From Candidatus Omnitrophota bacterium (GTDB taxonomy: Bacteria; Omnitrophota; Gorgyraeia; B26-G9), in NCBI GenBank assembly GCA_022013205.1, contig JAKLQT010000152.1:1-7288 (forward strand): DNA of 7,288 nt, given 5' to 3'. The notes beneath the pieces are model-generated. The model saw only the letters and a program-made list of their open reading frames with translations. It was not told the origin of the DNA and did no database searches. The position numbers and the translations under genes were made by a program. Of this stretch, positions 1 to 6,098 are shown piece after piece (the first letter of the stretch is position 1; every line of letters starts with the position of its first letter).

Positions 1-241
1 TGAGATCAGTACTCAGCCGAAAAAATTTGAATCAGTTAAAAAAGCTATAGAGGATTGCGGTATTGAAATCAGTTCATCTGAAGTAACATTGGTGCCTGAT
101 TCTACGGTCAATATTTCCGATAAAGGAACTGCCCAGCAGGTGCTTGGGCTCATCAATGCTTTAGAAGATAATGATGATGTGCAGAATGTTTACGCTAATT
201 TTGATATTCCGGATAATATATTATCTGAAATAGAATTATAA
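1..241 (+). CDS. yebC: YebC/TACO1-family protein, C-terminal part (gene starts before the window)
   Basis: The last 79 residues and stop codon of a YebC/TACO1-family protein; the reading frame begins at base 2 of the window. The closing segment (QQVLGLINALEDNDDVQNVY followed by ANFDIP) is the signature C-terminus of this family. Family members are described as DNA-binding regulators or as ribosome-associated factors that ease translation of difficult peptide stretches, and full-length proteins are about 240–250 residues, so roughly two thirds lie upstream. Only seven bases separate its stop from ruvC, and yebC next to ruvC is a very common arrangement, so it is probably the first or an early gene of the ruv operon. 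The role of this particular copy cannot be judged from the fragment. Confidence 0.93.
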   Translation, partial: EISTQPKKFESVKKAIEDCGIEISSSEVTLVPDSTVNISDKGTAQQVLGLINALEDNDDVQNVYANFDIPDNILSEIEL

Positions 242-248
242 GGAAAAT

Positions 249-764
249 ATGCGAGTCTTAGGAGTTGATCCCGGCCTGCGGTGCGTAGGATACGGCGTTA
301 TAGAATTCAATAAGCACGAGGCGGGCAGGACTATGCAGGGGCGCAACCCCAGGCTTAAGCTTATCGAAGCAGGTATTATCAGGACATCATCAAAAGATAA
401 ACTCACGAACAGGCTCAATATTATATACAACGGCCTTATTCAGGTGCTTCGGGCTCACCGGCCTGACGTGGTTGCGTTAGAGGAACTTTATTCTCATTAT
501 AAGAATCCTAAAACAGCAATAATGATGGCGCACGCGCGTGGGGTTATTTGCCTTGCGGCCGCTCAAGCGAAAATAAATGTTGCCGGCTATGCTCCAAGAA
601 AGGTAAAAAAAGCAGTAACCGGCGCAGGAGCAGCGGCAAAATCGCAGATGCAGAGAGTTATTATGGATATCCTTGGACTCAAGGTTGTGCCCAAGCCGCA
701 TGATGTTGCGGACGCGCTGGCGCTGGCCATAACCCATATTAATGTCAGCAGCAGAAAAATATGA
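249..764 (+). CDS. ruvC: Crossover junction endodeoxyribonuclease RuvC
   Basis: RuvC is the Holliday-junction resolvase: a dimer that nicks two opposing strands of a four-way junction after RuvAB branch migration. All four metal-binding acidic residues are visible: D7 in GVDPG, E78 in ALEELY, and D152 and D155 in HDVADALALA near the C-terminus. The protein has 171 residues, the normal family size. The distance from D7 to E78 is 12 residues longer than in the E. coli enzyme; the extra residues fall around positions 23–36 (HEAGRTMQGRN), on the edge of the first beta-sheet. There is also one extra residue after the second catalytic motif (YSHYKNPKTA). The ATG start follows AAGGA at 240–244, which overlaps the yebC stop. 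Its TGA stop overlaps the ruvA start (ATGA, 761–764), implying translational coupling. Confidence 0.97.
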   Translation: MRVLGVDPGLRCVGYGVIEFNKHEAGRTMQGRNPRLKLIEAGIIRTSSKDKLTNRLNIIYNGLIQVLRAHRPDVVALEELYSHYKNPKTAIMMAHARGVICLAAAQAKINVAGYAPRKVKKAVTGAGAAAKSQMQRVIMDILGLKVVPKPHDVADALALAITHINVSSRKI

Positions 765-1381
765 TTTGCTCAATCGCGGGAAAAATTAAACAGAGAAAAG
801 AAAATTCGCTTCTGGTGCAAGTGAACGGGTTTGGATATGAGGTTTTTATTCCGCAGGGGATTATGAAATGCCTTTCTCAGGATGAAACCGAATGCGAATT
901 AGTTACGTTCCACTATCATCAGGCGGATCAGAATAAGAGTATACCGATCCTGATCGGGTTCATGAACGAGATCGAAAAGGAATTCTTTGAAAAATTTATC
1001 ACCGTATCCGGCATTGGGCCTAAGGCCGCGGTTAAGGCAATAGCTGAGCCGATACCGGATATAGCCAAAGCAATTGATTGCGCAGATATCGCGTATCTAA
1101 AATCATTGCCCGGCATCGGAATGCAAAGAGCAAGAGAAATAGTCGCTAAACTTCAGGGCAAAGTAGGAAAGTTCGGCCTTATCAGGGGAGTAGTTCATAA
1201 AGAGAAGGCAGCCTCTGCCGAGAGTGATATAGAACAGGAGGCATTAGCTGTACTTTTGCAGCTGCAGTATAAGAAACCTGAGGCCCAGATGATGATCAAA
1301 AATGCGATAACCAGAAACCCGGATATCAAAAATTCGGAAGAGCTGTTAAATGAAGTCTACAAGCAAAGATCAAATCAATAA
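761..1381 (+). CDS. ruvA: Holliday junction branch migration complex subunit RuvA
   Basis: RuvA binds the four-way junction as a tetramer and loads the RuvB motor. The 206-residue length matches the family (E. coli 203). Three domains can be followed: an OB-fold at about 1–66 (VNGFGYEVFIP at 21–31), a domain with two helix-hairpin-helix motifs (VSGIGPKAA at 82–90 and LPGIG at 116–120), and, after a linker at about 145–155, a small C-terminal RuvB-binding domain (EQEALAVLLQLQYKKPEAQ). The second motif continues MQRAREIVAKLQGK instead of the common KKTAERII-type sequence, a lineage variation that keeps the hairpin. It begins inside the ruvC stop. Its 3' end overlaps the chosen start of ruvB by 32 bases. 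Confidence 0.97.
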   Translation: MICSIAGKIKQRKENSLLVQVNGFGYEVFIPQGIMKCLSQDETECELVTFHYHQADQNKSIPILIGFMNEIEKEFFEKFITVSGIGPKAAVKAIAEPIPDIAKAIDCADIAYLKSLPGIGMQRAREIVAKLQGKVGKFGLIRGVVHKEKAASAESDIEQEALAVLLQLQYKKPEAQMMIKNAITRNPDIKNSEELLNEVYKQRSNQ

Positions 1382-2417
1382 TGATGACGAGATGTTAAGA
1401 GAGCCTGTGCTTATGCAGCAGGAGACAGAAGAGGATCTGGTTCTTAACCTCTCGCTTCGGCCGCTTAAATTCCTGGATTTTATCGGCCAGGTTAAGCTTA
1501 AAGAGAATCTGCTAATCGGTATTCAAGCGGCAAAATCAAGAAACGAACCTCTGGAGCACTTGATGTTCTCAGGCCCCCCCGGGCTTGGTAAGACCACGCT
1601 TGCTCATATTATTGCCCATGAAATGGGCACAAAGATCACTACCACCTCAGGCCCGGCCATAGAAAGAGCAGGCGATCTTATCGGTATACTCACCAATCTT
1701 GAGCAGGGGGATATTCTTTTTATAGATGAGATACACAGGCTGTCAAAAATAGTTGAGGAATTTCTCTATCCGGCCATGGAGGACCACAAGATAGATTTTA
1801 TTATTGATAAAGGTCCTTATGCCAAGACAATCCAGTTTAACCTAAAACCTTTTACACTTATCGGGGCAACAACCCGCTCCGGACTGCTCAGTGCTCCTTT
1901 GCGCAGCCGCTTCGGGATGTACTACCATATTGATTTTTATCCCTGGGAGGATCTGGTAAGTATTGTTAAGAAATCCGCGGAAAAACTTGGGTTGGATATT
2001 GATCAGGAAAGCGCGGTACTTATCGCTAAAAGATCACGCGGTACACCGCGTGTGGCCAACCGGCTTTTGCGCAGGGTCAGAGATTACAGCGAGGTCAAGG
2101 CAAACGGTAAGATCAATGCCGGGATTACAGATATTGCTTTGGATCTGCAGGGTGTCGACGATCTCGGGCTTGATGAAATTGACCGCAGAGTGCTGGGGGT
2201 AATAATTGATAATTATGACGGTGGGCCTGTTGGGATTGAATCACTTGCGGCGACCCTTAATGAAGAAAGCGATACGATTGTCGATGTAGTTGAACCGTAT
2301 TTATTAAAGATGGGGCTGCTTAAACGTTCTTCACGAGGGCGCCAGGCAACAGATCCTGCCTATAAGCACCTTGGCCGCAAAAGAACAAAAGACAGGCAAA
2401 AGGAGATATTTGAATGA
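1350..2417 (+). CDS. ruvB: Holliday junction branch migration ATPase RuvB
   Basis: RuvB is the hexameric AAA+ motor that pulls DNA through the RuvA-bound junction. The 355 residues include Walker A GPPGLGKT (75–82), Walker B LFIDEIHR (123–130), sensor 1 IGATTRSG (171–178), the arginine-finger region APLRSRFG (182–189), sensor 2 GTPRVANRLLRR (231–242), and a C-terminal winged-helix domain from about 290 (GGPVGIESLAATLNEE) that contacts the junction. The ATG at 1350 is preceded by GGAAGAG at 1336–1342 with a 7-base gap, so it is preferred even though it lies 32 bases inside ruvA. An in-frame ATG at 1392 would give a protein 14 residues shorter that still keeps the whole fold, but it has no clear ribosome-binding site. 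The extra N-terminus is polar and probably disordered. The stop overlaps queH (ATGA). Confidence 0.97.
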   Translation: MKSTSKDQINNDDEMLREPVLMQQETEEDLVLNLSLRPLKFLDFIGQVKLKENLLIGIQAAKSRNEPLEHLMFSGPPGLGKTTLAHIIAHEMGTKITTTSGPAIERAGDLIGILTNLEQGDILFIDEIHRLSKIVEEFLYPAMEDHKIDFIIDKGPYAKTIQFNLKPFTLIGATTRSGLLSAPLRSRFGMYYHIDFYPWEDLVSIVKKSAEKLGLDIDQESAVLIAKRSRGTPRVANRLLRRVRDYSEVKANGKINAGITDIALDLQGVDDLGLDEIDRRVLGVIIDNYDGGPVGIESLAATLNEESDTIVDVVEPYLLKMGLLKRSSRGRQATDPAYKHLGRKRTKDRQKEIFE

Positions 2418-2965
2418 CGCTAAACAAAAGAATACTTCTGCATATGTGCTGTGCTCCTTGCGAGATCTATCCGCTTAAAAAACTCAGGGCGATGAATTTT
2501 GATGTGGGAGGTTTTTTCTATAATCCGAATATATACCCGCGTGATGAGCATACCTTGCGCAAAAAATATGTAATGGAATATTCTAACCGGGTTAATTGCG
2601 ATATATATTTCTGTGAAGGGTACCATGAGGAAGAATTCCAAAATGCCGTTAAGGATAATACCGAGCGGCCAGGGCGCTGTATGCATTGCTGGTATTTGAG
2701 GCTTAAAAGGACAGCTGAACACGCGAAGAGGATCAAGGTTGAGACATTTTCTACTACCTTGCTTGTCAGCCCGTACCAGGATAAACAGGCGATAAAACTT
2801 CTGGGAGAAAAAGCAGCGGCTGAAAACGGCGTCAGTTTTTTTTATTATGATTTTAGTGAGGGATACCAGGAGGCGGTAAGGATATCCGCAATGGAACAAT
2901 TATACCGCCAGAAATACTGCGGATGTAAATACAGCCTTGCTGAAAGAACAGCGGTTAAGGTATAA
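2414..2965 (+). CDS. queH: Epoxyqueuosine reductase QueH (DUF208 family)
   Basis: QueH carries out the last step of queuosine synthesis, reducing epoxyqueuosine to queuosine in the tRNA anticodon. It is the non-homologous, cobalamin-independent replacement of QueG and uses an iron–sulfur cluster. The sequence has the family motifs: MCCAPC (C12, C13, C16), FFYNPNIYP (34–42), PGRCMHCWYLRL (C89, C92), FSTTLLVSPYQD (112–123) and YCGCKYS (C169, C171). These cysteines include the expected Fe–S and metal ligands; which ones bind what cannot be read here. Length is 183 residues, close to family size. AGGAG at 2401–2405 sits 8 bases before the ATG, and the ATG overlaps the ruvB stop, so it is the last gene of the ruv operon. 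The queA and tgt genes downstream belong to the same pathway, which supports the call. Confidence 0.93.
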   Translation: MTLNKRILLHMCCAPCEIYPLKKLRAMNFDVGGFFYNPNIYPRDEHTLRKKYVMEYSNRVNCDIYFCEGYHEEEFQNAVKDNTERPGRCMHCWYLRLKRTAEHAKRIKVETFSTTLLVSPYQDKQAIKLLGEKAAAENGVSFFYYDFSEGYQEAVRISAMEQLYRQKYCGCKYSLAERTAVKV

Positions 2966-3001
2966 AAGTTTAGGGGGTATTCGCAAAAAGTGTGATAAAG
3001 A

Positions 3002-3030
3002 TTGTATAAGTAAAGTGGTGACAAGATAAT
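3002..3030 (+). promoter_or_regulatory. Possible sigma-70-type promoter for queA–tgt
   Basis: TTGTAT (3002–3007) and GATAAT (3025–3030) are separated by exactly 17 bases. The -10 box matches the consensus at 5 of 6 positions, the -35 box only at 3 of 6. A start near 3037 would fall inside the palindrome at 3032–3043 and would place the inverted repeat at 3070–3253 in the queA leader. The evidence is spacing plus one good box only. Confidence 0.3.
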
Positions 3031-3031
3031 A

Positions 3032-3043
3032 GGTAAATTTACC
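3032..3043. repeat. Perfect 12-base palindrome GGTAAATTTACC
   Basis: A perfect palindrome directly after the candidate -10 box and covering the expected transcription start. Its size and place would suit a dimeric repressor site. It is AT-rich, so chance is possible. Confidence 0.35.
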
Positions 3044-3069
3044 GCTTAACACCAATTTTTTAATACTAT

Positions 3070-3253
3070 AAAGGCCTTTGCAGGACTATCAAGGAAGTGA
3101 GAAAGGATTTCACTGAAAAATATTTTTCCTCATTCTCGACTGACATCCTGTCAGTCTCCGAGGTAAGTTATAGCTGCCAGACATCCTGTCGCATCTATAA
3201 CTTAAATCCGGAAAAACATTTCCCAGTAAAATCTAAGTGACGCAGAAGCCTTT
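3070..3253 (-). repeat. Large imperfect inverted repeat with two nested hairpins (structured RNA or MITE/REP-like element)
   Basis: The outer arms 3070–3081 and 3242–3253 pair at 10 of 12 positions by Watson–Crick rules, plus one G·T. The middle arms 3106–3129 and 3210–3233 pair at 20 of 24. Two hairpins lie inside: 3138–3156, an 8-bp perfect stem (GACTGACA/TGTCAGTC) around TCC, and 3165–3203, a 9-bp stem (AAGTTATAG/CTATAACTT) holding a GACA-TCC-TGTC mini-hairpin. Both tips share GACATCCTGTC. All four mismatches of the middle arms are A opposite C on the + strand, so they become G·U pairs in a minus-strand transcript. On that strand each tip reads CAGGATG. It may be a minus-strand non-coding RNA or a dispersed palindromic DNA element. 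No T run follows the outer stem on either strand, and no target-site duplication is evident. Confidence 0.6.
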
Positions 3254-3287
3254 CAGAGAGAAAAAGTAAAGAGAGTTTTAGAAAAAA

Positions 3288-4328
3288 GTGAAAATAACAG
3301 ATTTTGATTACCAACTTCCGCGGGAATTAATCGCTCAGTTTCCTGCTAAACGCCGTGATGAATCACGGCTTTTAATTATAAACAGAAAAACCGGGCGGAT
3401 TAAGCATAGCCGGTTTAAGGAAATTGCCGGCATGTTCACGCCCGCGGATGCCCTGGCCTTAAATGATACAAAAGTAAAACCCGCGCGTTTGATAGGAAAG
3501 ATTAAGGAAAAGGATATTGATATTCTTCTTGTCGAAAGGGTTAAAAAAAATTGCTATTATGTTTTGGCTAAGCCGGGAAGGAAGCTAAAGCCTAAAGCAA
3601 TTATCAGCTTTGGGGATAATAAATATCAGGCTGAAGCTGTTGATTCAGATTATGCTATTGCACAGGGTATGAAGATGATTGAATTTAAGCAGGATGAGGA
3701 TATTGAGGCGGTTTTAGGTAATATAGGCGTAATGCCGTTACCTCCGTATATAAAGCGGGAGGCTGCCGCTATTGATGGAGCGAGATATCAGACCATATAC
3801 GCGAAAATCCCGGGCGCTATTGCCGCCCCAACAGCAGGCCTGCATTTTACCGAGGCTACTATAAATCAAATCAAAGCGTTGAATATAAGCATAATTTATC
3901 TTACTTTGCATGTGGGGCTTGGGACATTTTTGCCTGTTAAGGTAGAAGACATCAGGGCCCATAAAATGCATAAAGAATATTATGAGTTGAGCTCAAACTC
4001 AGCCGCGGAGATTGAGAAAGTAAAACGCTCCGGCGGCAGGATCTGCGCTGTGGGAACTACAGTCACCCGGGTTCTGGAAACCTGTGCCGGGGAAGAAACT
4101 GCTTTTACTCTTAAACCGGGAAAGGGGCAAACAGATCTTTTTATTTATCCGCCGTATGAGTTCAAGTCTGTGGATATGCTGCTTACCAATTTTCATTTGC
4201 CAAAAACCACATTACTTATGCTGGTATGCGCCTTTGCCTCAACGGAGCTGGTGCTTGAGGCTTATAACAAGGCAGTGGAAGAAAAGTACAGATTTTTCAG
4301 TTATGGGGACGCGATGCTGATTATATAG
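3288..4328 (+). CDS. queA: S-adenosylmethionine:tRNA ribosyltransferase-isomerase QueA
   Basis: QueA moves the ribosyl part of S-adenosylmethionine onto preQ1 already inserted at tRNA position 34, giving epoxyqueuosine, the substrate of QueH. The 346-residue length is typical. Family segments are present in order: TDFDYQLPRELIAQFP (4–19), LNDTKVKPARL (58–68), GVMPLPPYIKR (147–157), YQTIYAKIPGAIAAPTAGLH (167–186), LHVGLGTFLPV (207–217), HKMHKEYYEL (225–234), AVGTTVTRVLE (254–264), TDLFIYPPYEF (282–292) and NFHLPKTTLLMLVCAFA (301–317). The start is GTG at 3288, chosen because MKITDFDYQLP is the family N-terminus. The ribosome-binding site is poor (AAAGAGAG at 3268–3275, 12 bases away), so expression is probably modest or controlled from the long leader. 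tgt follows 44 bases later, probably in the same transcript. Confidence 0.96.
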   Translation: MKITDFDYQLPRELIAQFPAKRRDESRLLIINRKTGRIKHSRFKEIAGMFTPADALALNDTKVKPARLIGKIKEKDIDILLVERVKKNCYYVLAKPGRKLKPKAIISFGDNKYQAEAVDSDYAIAQGMKMIEFKQDEDIEAVLGNIGVMPLPPYIKREAAAIDGARYQTIYAKIPGAIAAPTAGLHFTEATINQIKALNISIIYLTLHVGLGTFLPVKVEDIRAHKMHKEYYELSSNSAAEIEKVKRSGGRICAVGTTVTRVLETCAGEETAFTLKPGKGQTDLFIYPPYEFKSVDMLLTNFHLPKTTLLMLVCAFASTELVLEAYNKAVEEKYRFFSYGDAMLII

Positions 4329-4332
4329 AGTA

Positions 4333-4345
4333 ACCAGTTACTGGT
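4333..4345. repeat. Short inverted repeat ACCAGT-T-ACTGGT in the queA–tgt gap
   Basis: Perfect six-base arms around a single base, just after the queA stop. As RNA the loop would be too tight for the full stem, so a DNA-binding site or chance is more likely than a terminator. No T run follows. Confidence 0.25.
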
Positions 4346-4372
4346 ATCGATTAGAGAGGTCTCACTAAAAAC

Positions 4373-5482
4373 ATGAGCTTCAAATTAGTACATCAAGATA
4401 AAAATTCAAAGGCCAGGCTGGGATTACTGGAAACAAAGCGCGGGATTATTCAAACACCGGTTTTTATGCCCGTGGGAACACAAGCCACGGTTAAGGCCAT
4501 TTCTCCTGCCGCGCTTGAGGAAATGGGAGCTGAGATCATTCTCGGAAATGCCTATCATTTATATCTGAGGCCCGGAACCCGGCTGATAAAAAAAGCCGGT
4601 GGATTGCATAAATTCATGAACTGGCACGGGCCGATACTTACCGACAGCGGAGGTTACCAGGTGTTCAGCCTTTCAATCCTGAGAAAGGTTACGGATAAGG
4701 GAGTGAAGTTCCAATCTCATATCGACGGTTCCGCGCATTTTATCGGCCCCAGGGAGTGCCTTGAAATACAGGATATATTAGGAAGTGATATCTGCATGGT
4801 ACTTGATGAGTGCGCAGCGTATCCATGCGAGTATGAAAATGCTAAGATTGCGATGAAGCGCACCCTTGATTGGGCCGGTATAAGCCGAAAGGTGAAGCTA
4901 AACAGCGGCAATAAAGTCTTTGCGATTGTGCAGGGGAGTACTTATGAGGATCTAAGGGGCCCATGCGCGAGAGAACTTGTAGATATGGATTTTGACGGCT
5001 ATGCCGTAGGCGGCGTAAGCGTGGGAGAGCCTCCGGAGCTTATTTATAAAATCGTCGATTACACCCTGCCTCTTTTACCTGAAAGTAAGCCGAAATATAT
5101 AATGGGCATGGGTACGCCTGAGGATATACTTGAGTGTATCGGTTTGGGCGCGGATATGTTTGACTGCATTATCCCAACTCGCTATGGCAGAACAGCCAAT
5201 GCTTTTACCACAAAGGGAAAAATTAATTTACGTAATGCTGCTTTTACAGAGGATCTTAGCCCTGTAGATCCGGAATGTGATTGCTATTTATGCAAGAATT
5301 TTACAAGAGCGTATGTCAGGCATTTGTTTTATGCCAAAGAAATGCTCGGCCCCCAGCTTTTATCTTCGCATAACGTGCATTTTTACATAAATCTTATTAA
5401 ACAGGTGCGCGAGGCAATCGCAGCTGATAAGTTTAATGAATTCAAGAAGCGATTTCTTGAAAAATACAAAAACATTCGCTAG
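4373..5482 (+). CDS. tgt: Queuine/preQ1 tRNA-guanine transglycosylase
   Basis: Tgt swaps guanine 34 of GUN-anticodon tRNAs for preQ1. The 369 residues match the bacterial enzyme (about 370–385). The general-base aspartate is D91 in ILTDSGGYQVFSL, the nucleophile is D264 in GADMFDCIIPTRYGRTANAF (259–278), and the zinc site is C302, C304 and C307 (ECDCYLC) with H333 (SSHN). Substrate-pocket motifs IVQGSTYEDLR (185–195) and GYAVGGVSVGEP (209–220) are intact; serine after VQG instead of glycine is also known in other bacterial Tgt enzymes. The ATG is preceded by AGAGAGG at 4353–4359, 13 bases away, which is rather far. In many bacteria yajC–secD–secF follows tgt. Here toxin–antitoxin genes do. 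Confidence 0.97.
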   Translation: MSFKLVHQDKNSKARLGLLETKRGIIQTPVFMPVGTQATVKAISPAALEEMGAEIILGNAYHLYLRPGTRLIKKAGGLHKFMNWHGPILTDSGGYQVFSLSILRKVTDKGVKFQSHIDGSAHFIGPRECLEIQDILGSDICMVLDECAAYPCEYENAKIAMKRTLDWAGISRKVKLNSGNKVFAIVQGSTYEDLRGPCARELVDMDFDGYAVGGVSVGEPPELIYKIVDYTLPLLPESKPKYIMGMGTPEDILECIGLGADMFDCIIPTRYGRTANAFTTKGKINLRNAAFTEDLSPVDPECDCYLCKNFTRAYVRHLFYAKEMLGPQLLSSHNVHFYINLIKQVREAIAADKFNEFKKRFLEKYKNIR

Positions 5483-5502
5483 TTTCAAAAATAAAATCAA
5501 TA

Positions 5503-5532
5503 ACCATATTGATATATGTATAAAAGTATGGT
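5503..5532. promoter_or_regulatory. Operator-like inverted repeat over the brnT promoter
   Basis: ACCATA (5503–5508) and TATGGT (5527–5532) form a perfect six-base inverted repeat that brackets the -35 box and the spacer. The position suits autorepression by the ribbon-helix-helix antitoxin, alone or with its toxin, as is usual in such modules. Binding is inferred, not seen. Confidence 0.4.
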
Positions 5533-5537
5533 AATAT
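5509..5537 (+). promoter_or_regulatory. Promoter of the BrnT-type toxin–antitoxin operon
   Basis: TTGATA (5509–5514, 5 of 6 consensus bases) and TAATAT (5532–5537, 4 of 6) have a 17-base spacer and lie directly upstream of the GGAGGGA ribosome-binding site of the toxin gene. It lets the module be transcribed independently of queA–tgt. Confidence 0.55.
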
Positions 5538-5559
5538 TATTGTGGAGGGATTTATTGGA

Positions 5560-5847
5560 ATGACTGTCTCTTGTTTTGACTGGGACCAAAATAAAGATAG
5601 GATTAATCAGGAAAAGCATGGTGTTGCCTTTGTAATTGCTCAGTTAGCTTTTCTTGATCCCAATCGTATTATTGCTAAGGATATGAAACATAGCAAAAAG
5701 GAGAGAAGATATTACTGTATCGGTAAAGTGGATACAGTAATAATTACTGTCCGATTTAATTACAGAAAAAATATCATACGAATAATTGGCGCAGGATATT
5801 GGAGAAAAGGAAAGGTGCTCTATGAAAAGAAAAATAAGATACACTAA
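5560..5847 (+). CDS. brnT: BrnT-family type II toxin (putative ribonuclease)
   Basis: A 95-residue protein of the BrnT family, RelE-fold toxins that cleave RNA and stop translation until held by their antitoxin. The N-terminal signature is clear: FDWDQNKDRINQEKHGVAF (6–24), then FLDPNRI (31–37), a DxKHS element at 41–45, ERRYYCIGKV (48–57) and RIIGAGYWRKGKVLYE (74–89). The commoner RIISAR ending is here RIIGAGYW, so the arginine usual at that spot is absent; R82 or K83 may replace it, or this may be a known subfamily. The ATG at 5560 is chosen because GGAGGGA (5544–5550) sits 9 bases before it. A GTG at 5542 would add six residues but overlaps that site. Toxin before antitoxin is the BrnTA order. 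The region is richer in A+T than the queuosine genes, in keeping with acquisition. Confidence 0.82.
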   Translation: MTVSCFDWDQNKDRINQEKHGVAFVIAQLAFLDPNRIIAKDMKHSKKERRYYCIGKVDTVIITVRFNYRKNIIRIIGAGYWRKGKVLYEKKNKIH

Positions 5848-6055
5848 TGAACCAATGGAACTTGAACTTATCGAGGATTTTCTTCCGCCTCCGGAACAGA
5901 TAGCAATAAAAGATGAAAATGTTAAGGTTACTATTACTTTAAGTAAGGAAAGTATCGAATTTTTTAAGCAAGTTGCAAAAAAACATCATTCCCCTTATCA
6001 GAAGATGATTCGAAAGATTCTCGATTCATATGTATCACATTACAAAAAGGCATAA
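5822..6055 (+). CDS. Ribbon-helix-helix (CopG/BrnA-like) antitoxin
   Basis: A 77-residue protein with an acidic, proline-rich N-terminal arm (LELIEDFLPPPEQ, 14–26) that probably wraps the toxin, followed by a ribbon-helix-helix DNA-binding domain: strand VKVTITLS (34–41), helix KESIEFFKQVAKKH (42–55), and helix PYQKMIRKILDSYVSHY (58–74). This is the CopG-type antitoxin that accompanies BrnT toxins and would repress the operon through the repeat at 5503–5532. The ATG at 5822 has AAAGG six bases upstream (5811–5815). An in-frame ATG at 5786 adds 12 residues unlike the family and deeper in the toxin gene, so it is not used. The overlap with the toxin gene is 26 bases, which favours coupled translation. 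The family is secure; assignment to BrnA proper is less so. Confidence 0.82.
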   Translation: MKRKIRYTNEPMELELIEDFLPPPEQIAIKDENVKVTITLSKESIEFFKQVAKKHHSPYQKMIRKILDSYVSHYKKA

Positions 6056-6098
6056 CTTCATCCACCTAACCGTTACCCGCGCCGAAATCGCGTGGGCA

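Larger units (their letters stand above)
2966..3287. other. Gene-free spacer between queH and queA
   Basis: No convincing ORF lies in these 322 bases. From left to right the spacer holds a weak promoter candidate (3002–3030), a perfect 12-base palindrome (3032–3043), a run of six T (3056–3061), a 184-base imperfect inverted repeat with two internal hairpins (3070–3253), and a purine-rich leader up to the queA start (3254–3287). GGTG (3017–3020) can pair with CACC (3050–3053) just before the T run, which could act as a weak terminator for the ruv–queH operon. The stem is too short for a confident call. Confidence 0.7.

Noticed and set aside
477..773. Minus-strand ORFs opposite ruvC and, similarly, opposite queH, queA and tgt
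   Set aside because: They mirror strongly conserved + strand genes, resemble no family and have no start signals.
3138..3190. Start of a CRISPR-like array (GACATCCTGTC twice)
   Set aside because: Only two short copies, both within larger hairpins, with no uniform spacers and no cas gene.
3242..3270. Intrinsic terminator formed by the outer stem of the large inverted repeat
   Set aside because: No T run follows the stem on the + strand (CAGAGAGAAAAAG) nor on the minus strand, and the arms are over 150 bases apart.
5542..5559. GTG start for the BrnT gene, six codons upstream
   Set aside because: It lies within the ribosome-binding site of the ATG at 5560, and the family N-terminus begins after it.
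5786..5821. Upstream ATG start for the ribbon-helix-helix antitoxin
   Set aside because: The added residues are unlike the family, and the ATG at 5822 has a well-placed AAAGG.
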